In this document: in pieces, positions 1 through 8,917 of the stretch
Numbering within the stretch: the first letter of the stretch is position 1
How the letters are laid out: every line of letters begins with the position of its first letter
Assembly: GCA_963753135.1 (NCBI GenBank)
Contig: CAVWBA010000001.1
Location: forward strand, 248,001 to 312,000
Length of the DNA: 64,000 nucleotides
Direction of reading: 5' to 3'
Origin: Roseiarcus sp963753135
GTDB taxonomy: Bacteria > Pseudomonadota > Alphaproteobacteria > Rhizobiales > Beijerinckiaceae
Notes under the pieces: model-generated
What the model saw: only the letters and a program-made list of their open reading frames with translations
The model's database searches: none
Told to the model about the DNA's origin: nothing
Made by a program: the position numbers and the translations under genes

Positions 1-2179
1 CCAAGGCTCCGCGGCCGACGTCGACGCGGCGGTCGCCGCGGCGCGCAAGGCGCAGACTAGGTGGGCGGCGCTTTCCGGCCACGAGCGCGCGAAGCATCTC
101 TATGCGCTGGCGCGGCATGTGCAGAAGCGCGAGCGCTTCCTCTCGGTGCTGGAGTCGCTCGACAACGGCAAGCCGATCCGCGAATCGCGCGACATCGACG
201 TGCCGCTCGTCGCCCGGCACTTCTACCATCACGCCGGCTGGGCGACGCTGGCGGAGAGCGAATTTCCGGGAACGAAGCCGGTCGGCGTTTGCGGGCAGAT
301 CATCCCGTGGAACTTTCCGCTGCTCATGCTGGCCTGGAAGATCGCGCCGGCTCTGGCCGCCGGCAACACGGTCGTGCTGAAGCCCGCCGAATATACGCCG
401 CTCACCGCGCTTGCCTTCGCCGAGATCTGCATCGAGACCGGCCTGCCGCCGGGCGTCGTCAATATCGTGACCGGCGACGGCGAGACCGGCGCGGCGATCG
501 TCGGCGCATCGGGCGTCGACAAGATCGCCTTCACCGGCTCGACCGAGGTCGGCCGGGCGATCCGCAAGGCGACGGCGGGAAGCGGCAAGAAACTCAGCCT
601 CGAACTCGGGGGCAAGTCGCCCTTCATCGTCTTCGACGATTCCGATCTCGACAGCGCCGTCGAGGGGCTCGTCGACGCCATCTGGTTCAACCAGGGCCAG
701 GTCTGCTGCGCAGGCTCGCGCCTGCTCGTCTCGGAAGGCGTCGCCGAACCGCTCTACGCCAAATTGCGCGCCCGCATGGGCCATCTGCGCGTCGGCGACC
801 CGCTCGACAAGTCGACCGACATCGGCGCGATCGTCGCGCCCGCCCAGCTCAAGCGCATCGAGCGCCTGATGGAAGAGGGCGCGAAGGAAGGGCTGACCTT
901 CTGGCGCGCCGACGAGCGCCTGCCGGCCGGCTGCTTCTATCCCCCGACCCTCGTCACCGGCGTCGAGCCCGCCTCCATCCTCATGCGTGAGGAAATCTTC
1001 GGCCCTGTGCTCGTCTCGACGACCTTCCGCACACCGGATGAAGCGGTCGCGCTCGCCAACAACACCCGCTACGGCCTCGCCGCCTCGCATCTGGAGCGAG
1101 AACATCAACCGCGCCCTCGAAGTCGCCGCCCGCATCAAGGCCGGCGTCGTTTGGATCAATTCCACCAACCTGTTCGACGCGGCGGCCGGCTTTGGCGGCT
1201 ATCGCGAAAGCGGCTTCGGCCGTGAAGGCGGGCGCGAGGGCATGTGGGAATATCGCGCCGTGGAAGCGGCGAAGGGCAAGCCCTATCCGAAGGCGGCGGC
1301 GCTGAACGCCTCGCCCGGAATCGCGCCCTCGACAGATGCGAGCCCGCTCGACCGCACGCCCAAAATGTATGTCGGGGCTAAGCAGGCGCGTCCGGATTCA
1401 GGCTACAGTTACGCCGTGCTCGACCCGAAGGGTCATGAGGTCGGGCTTGCGGGTCTCGGCAACCGCAAGGACATCCGCAACGCCGTCGAGGCCGCATCGA
1501 AAGCGTCCGGCTGGGGCGCGGCGACCGCGCATAACCGCGCGCAGGTGCTCTATTACGTGGCCGAGAACCTCTCGGCGCGCGCCGACGAGTTCGCGCGGCG
1601 CCTCAGCGCCATGACCGGCGCCTCGTCGCGCGCGGCGCAAGCGGAAGTGGACGCCTCGATCCGCCGCGCCTTTTACTACGCCGGCTTCGCCGACAAATAT
1701 GACGGCGCCGTCCACGCGACGCGGACCCGCTTCGTCACCATCGCGATGAACGAGCCATGGGGCGTCATGGGCATCGTCTGCCCCGATGAGGCGCCGCTGC
1801 TCGGCTTCGTCTCGCTCGTGATGCCAGCGATCGCGATGGGCAACGCGGTGGTCGCCGTTCCCTCCGCGGCGCATCCGTTGAGCGCCACGGACTTCTATTC
1901 CATCCTCGACACGTCGGACATGCCCGCGGGCGTGGTCAACATCGTCACCGGCGAAGCCAATGCGCTTGCGACGACGCTCGCCGAGCACGAAGGCGTCGAC
2001 GCGCTCTGGTATGTCGGCGACGCGGCGGGCGCGGCCAAGGTCGAGGCTTTGTCCGCCGGCAACCTCAAGGCGACCTGGACCGCATCGACCGCGATCGACT
2101 GGGCCCACGCGCGGAGGGGCGCGAGTTCCTGCGCCGCGCAACCCAGGTCAAGACCATCTGGACGCCCTACGGCGAGTAA
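1..2179 (+). pseudogene. Tandem-domain aldehyde dehydrogenase, 5' end cut by the window edge, two frameshifts
   Basis: NAD(P)-dependent oxidation of an aldehyde is the expected role; the substrate is unknown. Reading frame 2 is open from the left edge. The first domain holds the ELGG glutamate motif (near base 600) and the catalytic cysteine motif GQVCCAGSR (near 700). After YGLAAS (about 1085) the frame moves by one base and continues with WSENINRALEVAARIKAG. A second, degenerate ALDH-like domain follows (PWGVMGIVCP near 1755, GVVNIVTGEA near 1930) without an obvious catalytic cysteine. The frame moves again near 2112 and ends with VKTIWTPYGE at TAA 2177-2179. A two-ALDH-domain protein of about 790 residues is known in rhizobia. 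The SDR gene downstream starts 26 bp later and is probably co-transcribed. Both shifts may be sequence errors. Confidence 0.8.
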
Positions 2180-2205
2180 GCGCCGGACCCTCGGGAGAGA
2201 AACGC

Positions 2206-2979
2206 ATGTATCTGGAACGGTTCAAGCTCGACGGCCGGGTGGCGGTCGTCACGGGCGGGGCGCAGGCCATTGGGCTCGCCTGCGTCGAGGCGCTGTCCGA
2301 GGCGGGCGCGCATGTCACGATCGCCGACCGCAATCCGGCGGCGGGCAAAGAAGCGCAGGCTGCACTCGCGGCCCGCGGCTTCAAGGTCGATTTCATCGAG
2401 ATGGACGTGACGAATTCATCCGCGGTGGACGCCGCCGCCGCGCAGGTCTTCAAGGAGAAGGGCCACGTCGACATCCTCGTGTGCAACGCGGGCATCGCGC
2501 GATCCGAAACGGCCGCTGAGGACCTGACGGACGAGCACTGGCTCAACGTCGTCGACGTCAATCTCAACGGTCTCTTCTGGTGCTGCCGCGCCTTCGGCCG
2601 ATTGATGCTCGCTGCCGGCCGCGGCTCGATCGTGAATATCGGCTCGATGTCCGGCTTTATCGTCAACAAGCCGCAGCCGCAGGCGCAATACAACGCCTCG
2701 AAGGCCGGCGTGCATCATCTGACGAAGTCGCTCGCGGCGGAATGGGCTGCGCGCGGCGTTCGGGTCAACGCGGTCGCGCCGACCTATATCAACACGCCGA
2801 TGACAGCTTACGCGACGCAGAACAAAGCCATGTTCAACATCTGGATGGACTTCACGCCGATGGCGCGCATGGGCGAGACCGACGAGATCGCCTCCGTCGT
2901 CCTGTTCCTCGCCTCGGACGCGTCGAGCCTGATGACCGGCTCGATCGTCCTGGCCGACGGAGGCTACACCTGCTGGTGA
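2206..2979 (+). CDS. SDR family NAD(P)-dependent oxidoreductase
   Basis: A 257-residue classical short-chain dehydrogenase, cytoplasmic. It has the Rossmann glycine motif TGGAQAIG near residue 17, the NAG motif (VCNAGIA) near 90, the catalytic serine region (NIGSMSG), the YNASK active site, and a C-terminal DGGYTCW. The tail and overall pattern resemble polyol or sugar dehydrogenases of rhizobial sugar catabolism, but the substrate cannot be read from the sequence. The start at 2206 is preceded by GGGAGAG and directly follows the aldehyde dehydrogenase. A polyol to aldehyde to acid pathway would fit the pair; that is inference. Confidence 0.88.
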   Translation: MYLERFKLDGRVAVVTGGAQAIGLACVEALSEAGAHVTIADRNPAAGKEAQAALAARGFKVDFIEMDVTNSSAVDAAAAQVFKEKGHVDILVCNAGIARSETAAEDLTDEHWLNVVDVNLNGLFWCCRAFGRLMLAAGRGSIVNIGSMSGFIVNKPQPQAQYNASKAGVHHLTKSLAAEWAARGVRVNAVAPTYINTPMTAYATQNKAMFNIWMDFTPMARMGETDEIASVVLFLASDASSLMTGSIVLADGGYTCW

Positions 2980-3302
2980 TTTAGGGTCGAAAAGCGGTCA
3001 TTGCAGATCGCGACGGGAACATCGACAAAGGGCGGATTCCGGACAAAGAGTAAAGGTCGGGTTTGGGATGCAGATCCATCGCTGGATGATCAAGTCGGCG
3101 TTGCCGCATACCCGTTGCGGCCGCCGCTCCGCTCATTCCGAGGTTAGCCGTCCACGCGGGAATTTGGAAACCGCGACGGATCTTTCCAGCATCCGGGCAA
3201 GTTGCCTCCGTTAAGGGAAGTGTGGCACGCATTTTCTGGCTGGCCGACTCTCAGCAGGCGGAAAATTCATCTGGTGTCTACAATAAGACCCGGGAGAAAT
3301 TT
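2980..3302. other. Intergenic region with no supported gene
   Basis: About 320 bp between the SDR stop and the original kaiC start. Open frames here are short and lack family resemblance. The left end (about 2987-3005) has GGGTCGAAAAGCGG, similar to a degenerate dispersed repeat seen again near 26316 and 31547. The right end carries the kaiC ribosome-binding site. Confidence 0.6.
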
Positions 3303-3312
3303 ATGACGGCTA
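3290..3312 (+). promoter_or_regulatory. Original kaiC ribosome-binding site and start codon, stranded by IS630
   Basis: GGGAGAAA lies just before ATG at 3303-3305. The codons ATG ACG GCT run into TA at 3311-3312, where the IS630 element begins. Joining this TA to the TA at 4366-4367 beyond the element gives M-T-A-K-A-Q-A-R in the kaiC frame. This is direct evidence that these bases are the true translation start of kaiC. Confidence 0.85.
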
Positions 3313-4365
3313 GAGCAGAATCCGATCACGCTGCATCGTAGCCTGCGGCGGCGAAGAGGTTTTGGATTTCCTGCGGGGTGATGAGATCGATGAGTTGGCC
3401 GATGGCGCTCCAGAGGCCTTCGACGGTCCGCTCGGCGGCCTTTCGCAGAAGCGCCTTGAGTTTGGCGAAGGCATTTTCGATGGGATTGAAATCGGGACTG
3501 TAGGGCGGGAGGTAGAGAAGGCTTGCGCCCACGGCTTCGATCAGCTGACGCACTTTCGACCCTTTGTGGCCGGGCAGATTGTCCATGATGACGACGTCGC
3601 CCTGGCGCAGTTCCGGGACGAGGACCTTGTCGACGTAAGTCTCGAAAGCGAGACGGTCGACGGCTCCGTCGATGACAAACGGCGCGATGAAGCCGCGCAG
3701 CGTCAAGGCTCCAATGAAGGTCGTGGTTTTCCAATGTCCGTACGGAACGCCGACCCGCAGGCGTTGACCGCGCGGAGCGCGACCGTGACGGCGCGCCATG
3801 TTGGTGGAGGCCCAGGTCTCGTCGATGAAGATCAGGCGCTCGGGGTCGAGATCGAGTTGCCCTTCGAACCAGGCCTCGCGCTGCTCCGCGACGTCGGGGC
3901 GGCTTTGCTCGGAAGCGTGCGCGGTCTTTTTTTGCGCGTGATGGCGTGACGAGCGAAGAAGCGCTGGATCGTGCCGAAGCCGAAGCTGAGCCCTTGTGCG
4001 GCAAGCGTGCGGCGCACTTCCTCTATGGTCGCGTCGCCGTCGGGTCCAAGCGCCGAAAGAACGGCTTCGCCGCAGGCTTCGATGCGCTTCGACCGGCGGT
4101 CGCCGCCAAGCGCCTTGGGACGCGCGTCCCCCTGCTCGCGTTCACGCGCGCGCCAGCGGCTCACGCTGGCGGCGCTGACGCCAAACCGTTCGGCGGCCTG
4201 GCGATGCGTCGCCCCGGCCTGAACCGCCGCCAAAACCCGAACCCGAAGATCAAGAGACAGCGCCTTTGACATGCCCGCCGGCCTCCGATCCGGCAGACAG
4301 CCTGAATCAGAACTTACCCGATTCGGGAATTCCCTCCCGATTCTCTCAGCTCGGGTGCCGCTCTC
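3313..4365 (-). mobile_element. IS630-family insertion sequence, copy 1 (inserted in kaiC)
   Basis: About 1053 bp flanked by TA at 3311-3312 and 4366-4367, the usual IS630 target duplication. Terminal inverted repeats are imperfect: left end GAGCAGAATCCGATC, right end read inward GAGCGGCACCCGAGC after a short leader (one base longer here than in copy 2). The interior is identical to the copy at 17926-18977 as far as could be compared by eye; only the last 40 bp upstream of the transposase differ at a few positions. The insertion lies in codon 3 of kaiC in the opposite orientation. Confidence 0.92.
3326..4272 (-). CDS. IS630-family transposase, two overlapping frames joined by -1 frameshift
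   Basis: Frame A starts at 4272 (MSKALSLDLRVRVLAAV), carries an N-terminal helix-turn-helix, and ends at 3832. Frame B (read-through down to 3326) carries the DDE nuclease domain: D in LIFIDETWAS, D in VIMDNLPGHKG, E in NPIENAFAKLK. The frames join at a run of seven A on the coding strand (complement of 3927-3933): frame A reads R-K-K-R-P and frame -1 reads K-K-T-A-H-A-S-E-Q. Many IS630 elements make transposase by such slippage, so the two-frame form is probably functional and not decayed. Both copies in the window have the same run. Confidence 0.9.
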
Positions 4366-6106
4366 TAAGGCGCAGGCGAGGCCCGGCCCGTTGCCCGCGA
4401 TCGGCAAAGCGCCGACCGGCATTCGCGGCCTCGATGACGTAACCCAAGGGGGAATCCCGCAGGGCCGGCCGACGCTCCTATGCGGCTCCGCCGGCTGCGG
4501 CAAGACCCTGTTCGCCATGACCTTCCTGTACAACGGCGCGGTCGAATACAACGAGCCCGGAGTATTCGTTGCTTTCGAAGAACAGCCGGATGACCTGATC
4601 AAGAACGTCGGCTCGCTCAACTACAATATCGAGAAGCTCATCGCCGAGAAGAAGCTCGCCATCGACCACGTCGAGATCGAGCGCACCAAGATCGACGAGG
4701 CCGGCGAATACGATCTTGAGGGTCTGTTCATCCGGCTTGGCTTCGCCATCGATTCTATCGGCGCGAAGCGCGTCGTTATCGACACCATCGAGACGTTGTT
4801 CAGCGGCCTGGAAAACGAACAAGTCTTGCGGTCTGAGTTGCGACGGCTCTTCGAATGGCTCAAGTCGAAGGGGGTTACCGCGATCATCACGGGCGAGCGC
4901 GGCGAAGGCACGCTGACGCGTTACGGCCTGGAAGAATATGTCGCCGACTGCGTGATCCTGCTCGACAACCGGGTGCAGGATCAGCTTTCGACGCGCCGCC
5001 TGCGGATCGTCAAATATCGCGGTTCGGCGCACGGCACCAACGAATATCCGTTCATTATCGATGAACAGGGCATAACCGTGATGCCCATCACCTCGAGCGG
5101 ACTGGCCCATGAGGCGTCGACCGAGCGGCTGCCGAGCGGCATTCCCGACCTGGATCAGATGTTGGAGGGCAAAGGCTATTTCAAAGGCTCCAGCATCCTG
5201 GTGTCGGGCATGGCGGGCAGCGGCAAATCGACCGTCGCCGCCCATTTCGCCGACGCGACCTGCGCGGCCGGCCATCGTTGCGTCTATTTCGCCATGGAAG
5301 AGTCGCCCAGTCAGATCATCCGCAATATGCGTTCGATCGGCATCGAGCTGCAAAAATGGGTCGATAAGAAGCTTCTTCGCTTCAGCGCGCGGCGGCCCAC
5401 CCTGTTCGGCCTCGAGACGCACCTTGCCAGCATGTATCGAGACGTGACGGATTTCGATCCGACCGCCGTCGTCATCGATCCAATATCAGCTTTGCTGAAC
5501 GCGGGTTTGACCGGCGATGTGCAATCGATGGTCCTTCGCTTGGTCGATTTCCTCAAGGCCCGCGGCGTCACGGCGCTATGCACCAACCTCGGCGCTTCGA
5601 GCGACAACGTCACGACCGATTTGCAGATTTCGTCGCTGATGGACACTTGGCTATTGCTCTACAACCGCGAGAGCAACGGCGAGCATAACCGGCAGCTCTA
5701 TCTATTGAAGTCGCGCGGTATGGCGCACTCGAACCAGGTGCGCGAATTCATCCTGTCCTCCGACGGGATCAAGCTGCGGCAGGCCTATATCGGGCCGGAG
5801 GGCGTTCTGACCGGTTCGGCGCGGCTCGCCCAGGAGGCGAAGGACAAGGCCGCCATCCTAGTCCGCGAGCAGGCCATGGAGCGGCGCAACCGGGAGCTCG
5901 AGCGGAAGCGGCGCGAGATCACGGCGCAGATCGAGATTCTGAAGGCTCAATTGGCGAGCGAAGAAGCGGAGACGGCTCTGCTCGACCGCGAAGGCACCTC
6001 GCGCGAGGATCAATTGGACGCCGACCGAGTTGCCATGGGGGTCAGCCGACAGACGGAAGCGAGGCCGGCCAAGCCGTCGCCGAAGCCCCTCAGGCCGAAG
6101 ACGTGA
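4271..6106 (+). CDS. kaiC: KaiC-like circadian clock ATPase, 5' end replaced by IS630 sequence
   Basis: Double-domain RecA-type ATPase and autokinase of the KaiC family. Residues 1-32 as read come from the IS630 end; native sequence begins at K33 (AAG at 4367). CI has Walker A GSAGCGKT (72-79) and an EE pair in AFEEQPDDL. CII has Walker A GMAGSGKS (near 313). The CII phosphosite region reads QISSLMDT, so the Ser-Thr pair of cyanobacterial KaiC is Ser-Ser (454-455 as read). A charged coiled-coil-like tail follows (about 530-590). The native protein would be 582 residues starting at 3303. The ATG at 4271 lies inside the element and overlaps the divergent transposase start, so any expression now depends on IS-borne signals. 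kaiB and an HWE kinase follow on the same strand. Confidence 0.9.
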   Translation: MPAGLRSGRQPESELTRFGNSLPILSARVPLSKAQARPGPLPAIGKAPTGIRGLDDVTQGGIPQGRPTLLCGSAGCGKTLFAMTFLYNGAVEYNEPGVFVAFEEQPDDLIKNVGSLNYNIEKLIAEKKLAIDHVEIERTKIDEAGEYDLEGLFIRLGFAIDSIGAKRVVIDTIETLFSGLENEQVLRSELRRLFEWLKSKGVTAIITGERGEGTLTRYGLEEYVADCVILLDNRVQDQLSTRRLRIVKYRGSAHGTNEYPFIIDEQGITVMPITSSGLAHEASTERLPSGIPDLDQMLEGKGYFKGSSILVSGMAGSGKSTVAAHFADATCAAGHRCVYFAMEESPSQIIRNMRSIGIELQKWVDKKLLRFSARRPTLFGLETHLASMYRDVTDFDPTAVVIDPISALLNAGLTGDVQSMVLRLVDFLKARGVTALCTNLGASSDNVTTDLQISSLMDTWLLLYNRESNGEHNRQLYLLKSRGMAHSNQVREFILSSDGIKLRQAYIGPEGVLTGSARLAQEAKDKAAILVREQAMERRNRELERKRREITAQIEILKAQLASEEAETALLDREGTSREDQLDADRVAMGVSRQTEARPAKPSPKPLRPKT

Positions 6107-6112
6107 TTGGAC

Positions 6113-6403
6113 ATGCAAATGACCGAACTCGACGGCTACAATCTTACGGCTGTACGTGGCGGGGCAGACGCCGAAGTCAATCGCGGCCATCGCCAACCTG
6201 CGGAAGATCTGCGAACAGCACCTGCCGGGCCGCTATCAGATTGAGATCATCGATCTGATGCAAGACCCGGCGCTTGCAATGCGGCATCAGATCGTCGCCA
6301 TTCCGACGCTGATCCGCCAGTTGCCGGAGCCGCTAAACGCATAATCGGCGACCTGTCCAATACCGAAAAAGTGCTGGTCGGCCTCGACATCCGGCCGAAC
6401 TGA
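6113..6403 (+). pseudogene. kaiB: KaiB-like clock protein, two frameshifts
   Basis: KaiB binds the KaiC CI ring and has a thioredoxin-like, fold-switching structure. The matching pieces lie in successive frames: an N-terminus MQMTELDGYNL, then LYVAGQTPKSIAAIANL with ICEQHLPGRYQIEIIDL and IVAIPTLIRQLPEPL (6150-6335), then IGDLSNTEKVLVGLDIRPN ending at TGA 6401-6403. The first join needs removal of one base near 6150; the second needs removal of two bases or gain of one near 6335. Total length fits KaiB (about 90-95 residues). It starts 7 bp after kaiC and ends 11 bp before the kinase, so the three form one transcription unit. Sequence error is possible. Confidence 0.85.
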
Positions 6404-6414
6404 GCAGGCGCCAA

Positions 6415-7905
6415 ATGGTCACGCGCGATCCCAAGCTACCGCTTTTCGAAGATGCCGACGAGACGATCCAGGCCATCCATCAGGGTGACATCGACGCCGT
6501 CGTGGTGATGCGGGCGCTCGAAGGTCCGCAGGTCATCTTGTTGCATGGCGCGGAGGAGCCCTACCGCGTCCTGGTCGAACGCATGAGCGACGGCGCGCTG
6601 ACCGCCGGTCCCGACGGCGTCATCCTCTATGTCAACGACCGCCTCTGCGAGCTGACTGGGTATCCGTCAACGGGCCTCGTCGGCCGCGAACTCGCCTCAC
6701 TGTTCGAGGGCGCGCCGCCGCCGCTCGCCCCTGAGATCACGGCCGAAGCGAGCCTGATGCGCAATGGCGACGTCGCCATGCCGGTCGCGGTGTGGTCGCG
6801 GCCGATTTCGATCGCCAACACCACAGCCATGCTGGTTCGGCTGACCGACCTTTCGATCCATCGGCGCGCCGAACAGATCGCCGCCGCCGAACGCTTCGCA
6901 CGCTCCGTCCTCGAACAGGCGACCGAGGCTGTGGTCGTCCTCGCGCCGGACGGCCACATCACCCACGCCAGCTGGCGGGCGGAGCAGCTCGCCGAACAGC
7001 CACCGGTCGGATGCAGGTTTTCCGAGGCCTTCCCCCTCGAAGCAGAGAGCACGGACCAAGCCGGAACCCTGGCGCTCGCGCGATTTTCAGCCGAAAGCCT
7101 CGACACCATGCTGGCGACCAAGCCGTTTCACGGCGTCGAAGTGAAGCTGCGCGGCGAACGCAACGCCAAATCCGCGTTTCTGCTCAGCGCTGGGCCGTTG
7201 ATTGATGACCACAGGGCGAACGTCGGCTCGATCGTCACGCTGACCGACATGACCGAGCGCAAGCGCGCCGAAGAGCAGCAAACCATGTTGGTCGCCGAGC
7301 TCAATCATCGCGTGAAGAATATCCTCGCGATCGTGCAATCGGTGGCGTCGCAGACTGTGCGGTCGTCGAGCACGCTTGAAAATTTCTCTGACGCGTTCGC
7401 GGGCCGCCTTAGAGCACTGGCGATCGCGCACGATATTCTGACTCAGACACGCTGGATCGGGGTCGGGTTAAACGAGCTTTTGGTCGCTGTGCTGGCGCCG
7501 TATCGCACGCCTGAGGACCCTCGCATCAGCATCGTGGGGCCAGCAGTCCTGTTGCCGGCCCGCGCCGTGGTTCCTTTGTCGATGGTGCTGCATGAAATGG
7601 CCACCAACGCCGCCAAATATGGCGCACTCTCGACGCGGCGCGGCTGTATCGACATCAGCTGGGAGGTCAGCGGCGACATCGAGAAGTCGGTCGAGTTGAC
7701 CTGGCGGGAGCAGGGTGGCCCCGTGGTCAAGGCCGGCGCCTCCGGCGGCTTCGGCACGAAGTTAATCGACCTCGTCATTCGCCACGACCTTGATGGCAGC
7801 ACGCACATCGATTTCGATCCAGCCGGCGTACGCTGGACGATTGCGTTTCCGGTGCGCAATCCCGGCGGAGCGAGCGGGGCGATGTTCGGATCAGTTAACG
7901 CGTAG
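6415..7905 (+). CDS. PAS-domain HWE-type sensor histidine kinase
   Basis: A 496-residue cytoplasmic kinase without membrane segments. A PAS domain spans about 45-150 (GVILYVNDRLCELTGYP), and a second PAS-like domain about 158-280 (APDGHITHA, ending VTLTDMTERKRAEE). The phosphoacceptor is H298 in ELNHRVKNILAIVQS. The HATPase domain has the N-box HEMATNAAKYGALS, the W-x-E motif (LTWREQGG) and GGFGTKLIDLVI, which together define the HWE family. In non-cyanobacterial kaiCB clusters such a kinase commonly follows kaiB and is thought to act in output or stress signalling. The likely partner is the receiver protein encoded convergently just downstream. Confidence 0.92.
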   Translation: MVTRDPKLPLFEDADETIQAIHQGDIDAVVVMRALEGPQVILLHGAEEPYRVLVERMSDGALTAGPDGVILYVNDRLCELTGYPSTGLVGRELASLFEGAPPPLAPEITAEASLMRNGDVAMPVAVWSRPISIANTTAMLVRLTDLSIHRRAEQIAAAERFARSVLEQATEAVVVLAPDGHITHASWRAEQLAEQPPVGCRFSEAFPLEAESTDQAGTLALARFSAESLDTMLATKPFHGVEVKLRGERNAKSAFLLSAGPLIDDHRANVGSIVTLTDMTERKRAEEQQTMLVAELNHRVKNILAIVQSVASQTVRSSSTLENFSDAFAGRLRALAIAHDILTQTRWIGVGLNELLVAVLAPYRTPEDPRISIVGPAVLLPARAVVPLSMVLHEMATNAAKYGALSTRRGCIDISWEVSGDIEKSVELTWREQGGPVVKAGASGGFGTKLIDLVIRHDLDGSTHIDFDPAGVRWTIAFPVRNPGGASGAMFGSVNA

Positions 7906-8269
7906 CCGGCTCGGCAAAGACCTTTTCGCAAATTCGCCGTAGCTCTCTTTGATCGAAGGGTTTGGGAATGCGGGGCACCGTGCGGAACGGCGGCGGAAAG
8001 AGCGTTACGTCGTCGTATCCCGACGTGAGGATAAGCCTCAATCCGAGCGTTCGCAGTTTCGGCAGGATTTCGAAGACTTGCCGCCCCCTAAGGTTGACAT
8101 CAAGCAGCGCGCCATCGAAACCGCCATGTTCCGCGTTTTCGAGCACGCCTTCGACGGTCGCAATCGGACCGGCCACATCGCAGCCGAAATCGAGCAACAT
8201 CCGTTCCAATTCAAGCGCGATGAGCCCTTCGTCCTCGGCGAGAAGAATCCGGCGACCGGCGAGCGGCAT
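7895..8269 (-). CDS. Single-domain response regulator (receiver only)
   Basis: About 124 residues if started at the ATG at 8269 (MPLAGRRILLAEDEG); a TTG at 8317 would add 16 residues. It has the acidic pair in LLAEDEG, the phosphoacceptor Asp in GALLDVNLRG, the conserved Thr/Ser position in LILTSGYDD and the Lys in RIPKPFD. There is no output domain. Its stop overlaps the 3' end of the HWE kinase gene by 11 bp on the other strand, a convergent arrangement. Stand-alone receivers of this type act as phosphate sinks or by binding a partner protein. Confidence 0.85.
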   Translation of the reverse strand: MPLAGRRILLAEDEGLIALELERMLLDFGCDVAGPIATVEGVLENAEHGGFDGALLDVNLRGRQVFEILPKLRTLGLRLILTSGYDDVTLFPPPFRTVPRIPKPFDQRELRRICEKVFAEPATR

Positions 8270-8750
8270 TTTCGTGTTCTTAGACACGAGACTGTTGTTC
8301 CGAATGTTATTCGTCAATAGGCCCCCACCATCCTATCGTGGCCCGTCGTCCCGCAAACTCTCAACAGCTCGGAATTCACGGTGGGCCGAAAGGTTCCCAT
8401 AGTCGCGTCGGCAGCTTTGGGTCGATTGAAGCTATTCCGGACCCCGTCGCGCAATGACCGCCCTTGCGCATCGCAGTCACCGGCGCAGCGGGCGATCGGG
8501 GTTGCGATGACGGCGACGGCGCCGTCTGAATGCGCCAGGCTCAAGATGGAGTCGCGCAGGGCTGACCAACAGCCGACGCCACGAGAGCCACGAATTCTTT
8601 GCGAAATCCGCTCGACAAAATCAGAAATGTGTGCTATGCATTCTGACTGTCGGAATCTTTTCCCCGCTTGCCGAAAGACGGCGGGAAGACGAGAAACTGT
8701 GGCTGTTTGATACGTTGGCCCCACAACCTGCCGCGCGAGCCGAAGCGGAG

Positions 8751-8810
8751 GAGCAATTTTTTTATTTTTTTCGCCCGCAACCCATTGAAAAGGCTCAATT
8801 CGGAAAAATA
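8751..8810 (-). repeat. AT-rich intergenic repeat, copy A
   Basis: On the minus strand it reads TATTTTTCCGAATTGAGCC, then TTTTCAATGGGTTGCGGGCG, then a long A-rich run. Copy B (25893-25954, plus strand) matches in the same order: TATTTTTCC, CTTTTCAAAGGGTT, GAGCGAAAAAA, AAAAAAATT, GCTC. Copy C is at 39497-39561. The function is unknown. Confidence 0.7.
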
Positions 8811-8855
8811 AACGCTAGCAAATTTACTGGCGTTTATAGCGCGTTTAAGAGCGCT
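8810..8855. other. Two adjacent hairpins
   Basis: AAACGCTAG (8810-8818) pairs with CTGGCGTTT (8827-8835) with one mismatch. AGCGC (8838-8842) pairs with GCGCT (8851-8855). They sit immediately beside repeat copy A, upstream on its minus strand. They may be an operator, a terminator or part of the repeat; the sequence does not decide. Confidence 0.4.
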
Positions 8856-8917
8856 TATTTGGGAACGAATTCCCGCCTTGGTTGTATCCGCCCTCTGGCT
8901 TCGCGCCGCCGCTCTCC

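Larger units (their letters stand above)
8270..8917. other. Non-coding stretch with AT-rich repeat
   Basis: About 650 bp between the receiver gene and the next supported gene. No frame shows family resemblance. The right part (8751-8860) is strikingly AT-rich for this genome and carries repeat copy A and two hairpins described separately. Confidence 0.5.

Noticed and set aside
229..690. Long minus-strand open frame inside the aldehyde dehydrogenase
   Set aside because: High GC at third positions makes long shadow frames common; the plus-strand frame has clear ALDH motifs.
3362..3949. 195-codon plus-strand frame inside IS630, present in both copies
   Set aside because: Exact antisense of the transposase; being in both copies only reflects the identity of the elements.
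4478..5422. 314-codon minus-strand open frame across kaiC
   Set aside because: No family resemblance; it is the antisense shadow of the conserved KaiC frame.
4271..6106. RadA or other RecA-like assignment for the kaiC gene
   Set aside because: Two tandem KaiC domains, the following kaiB sequence and the HWE kinase settle the assignment.
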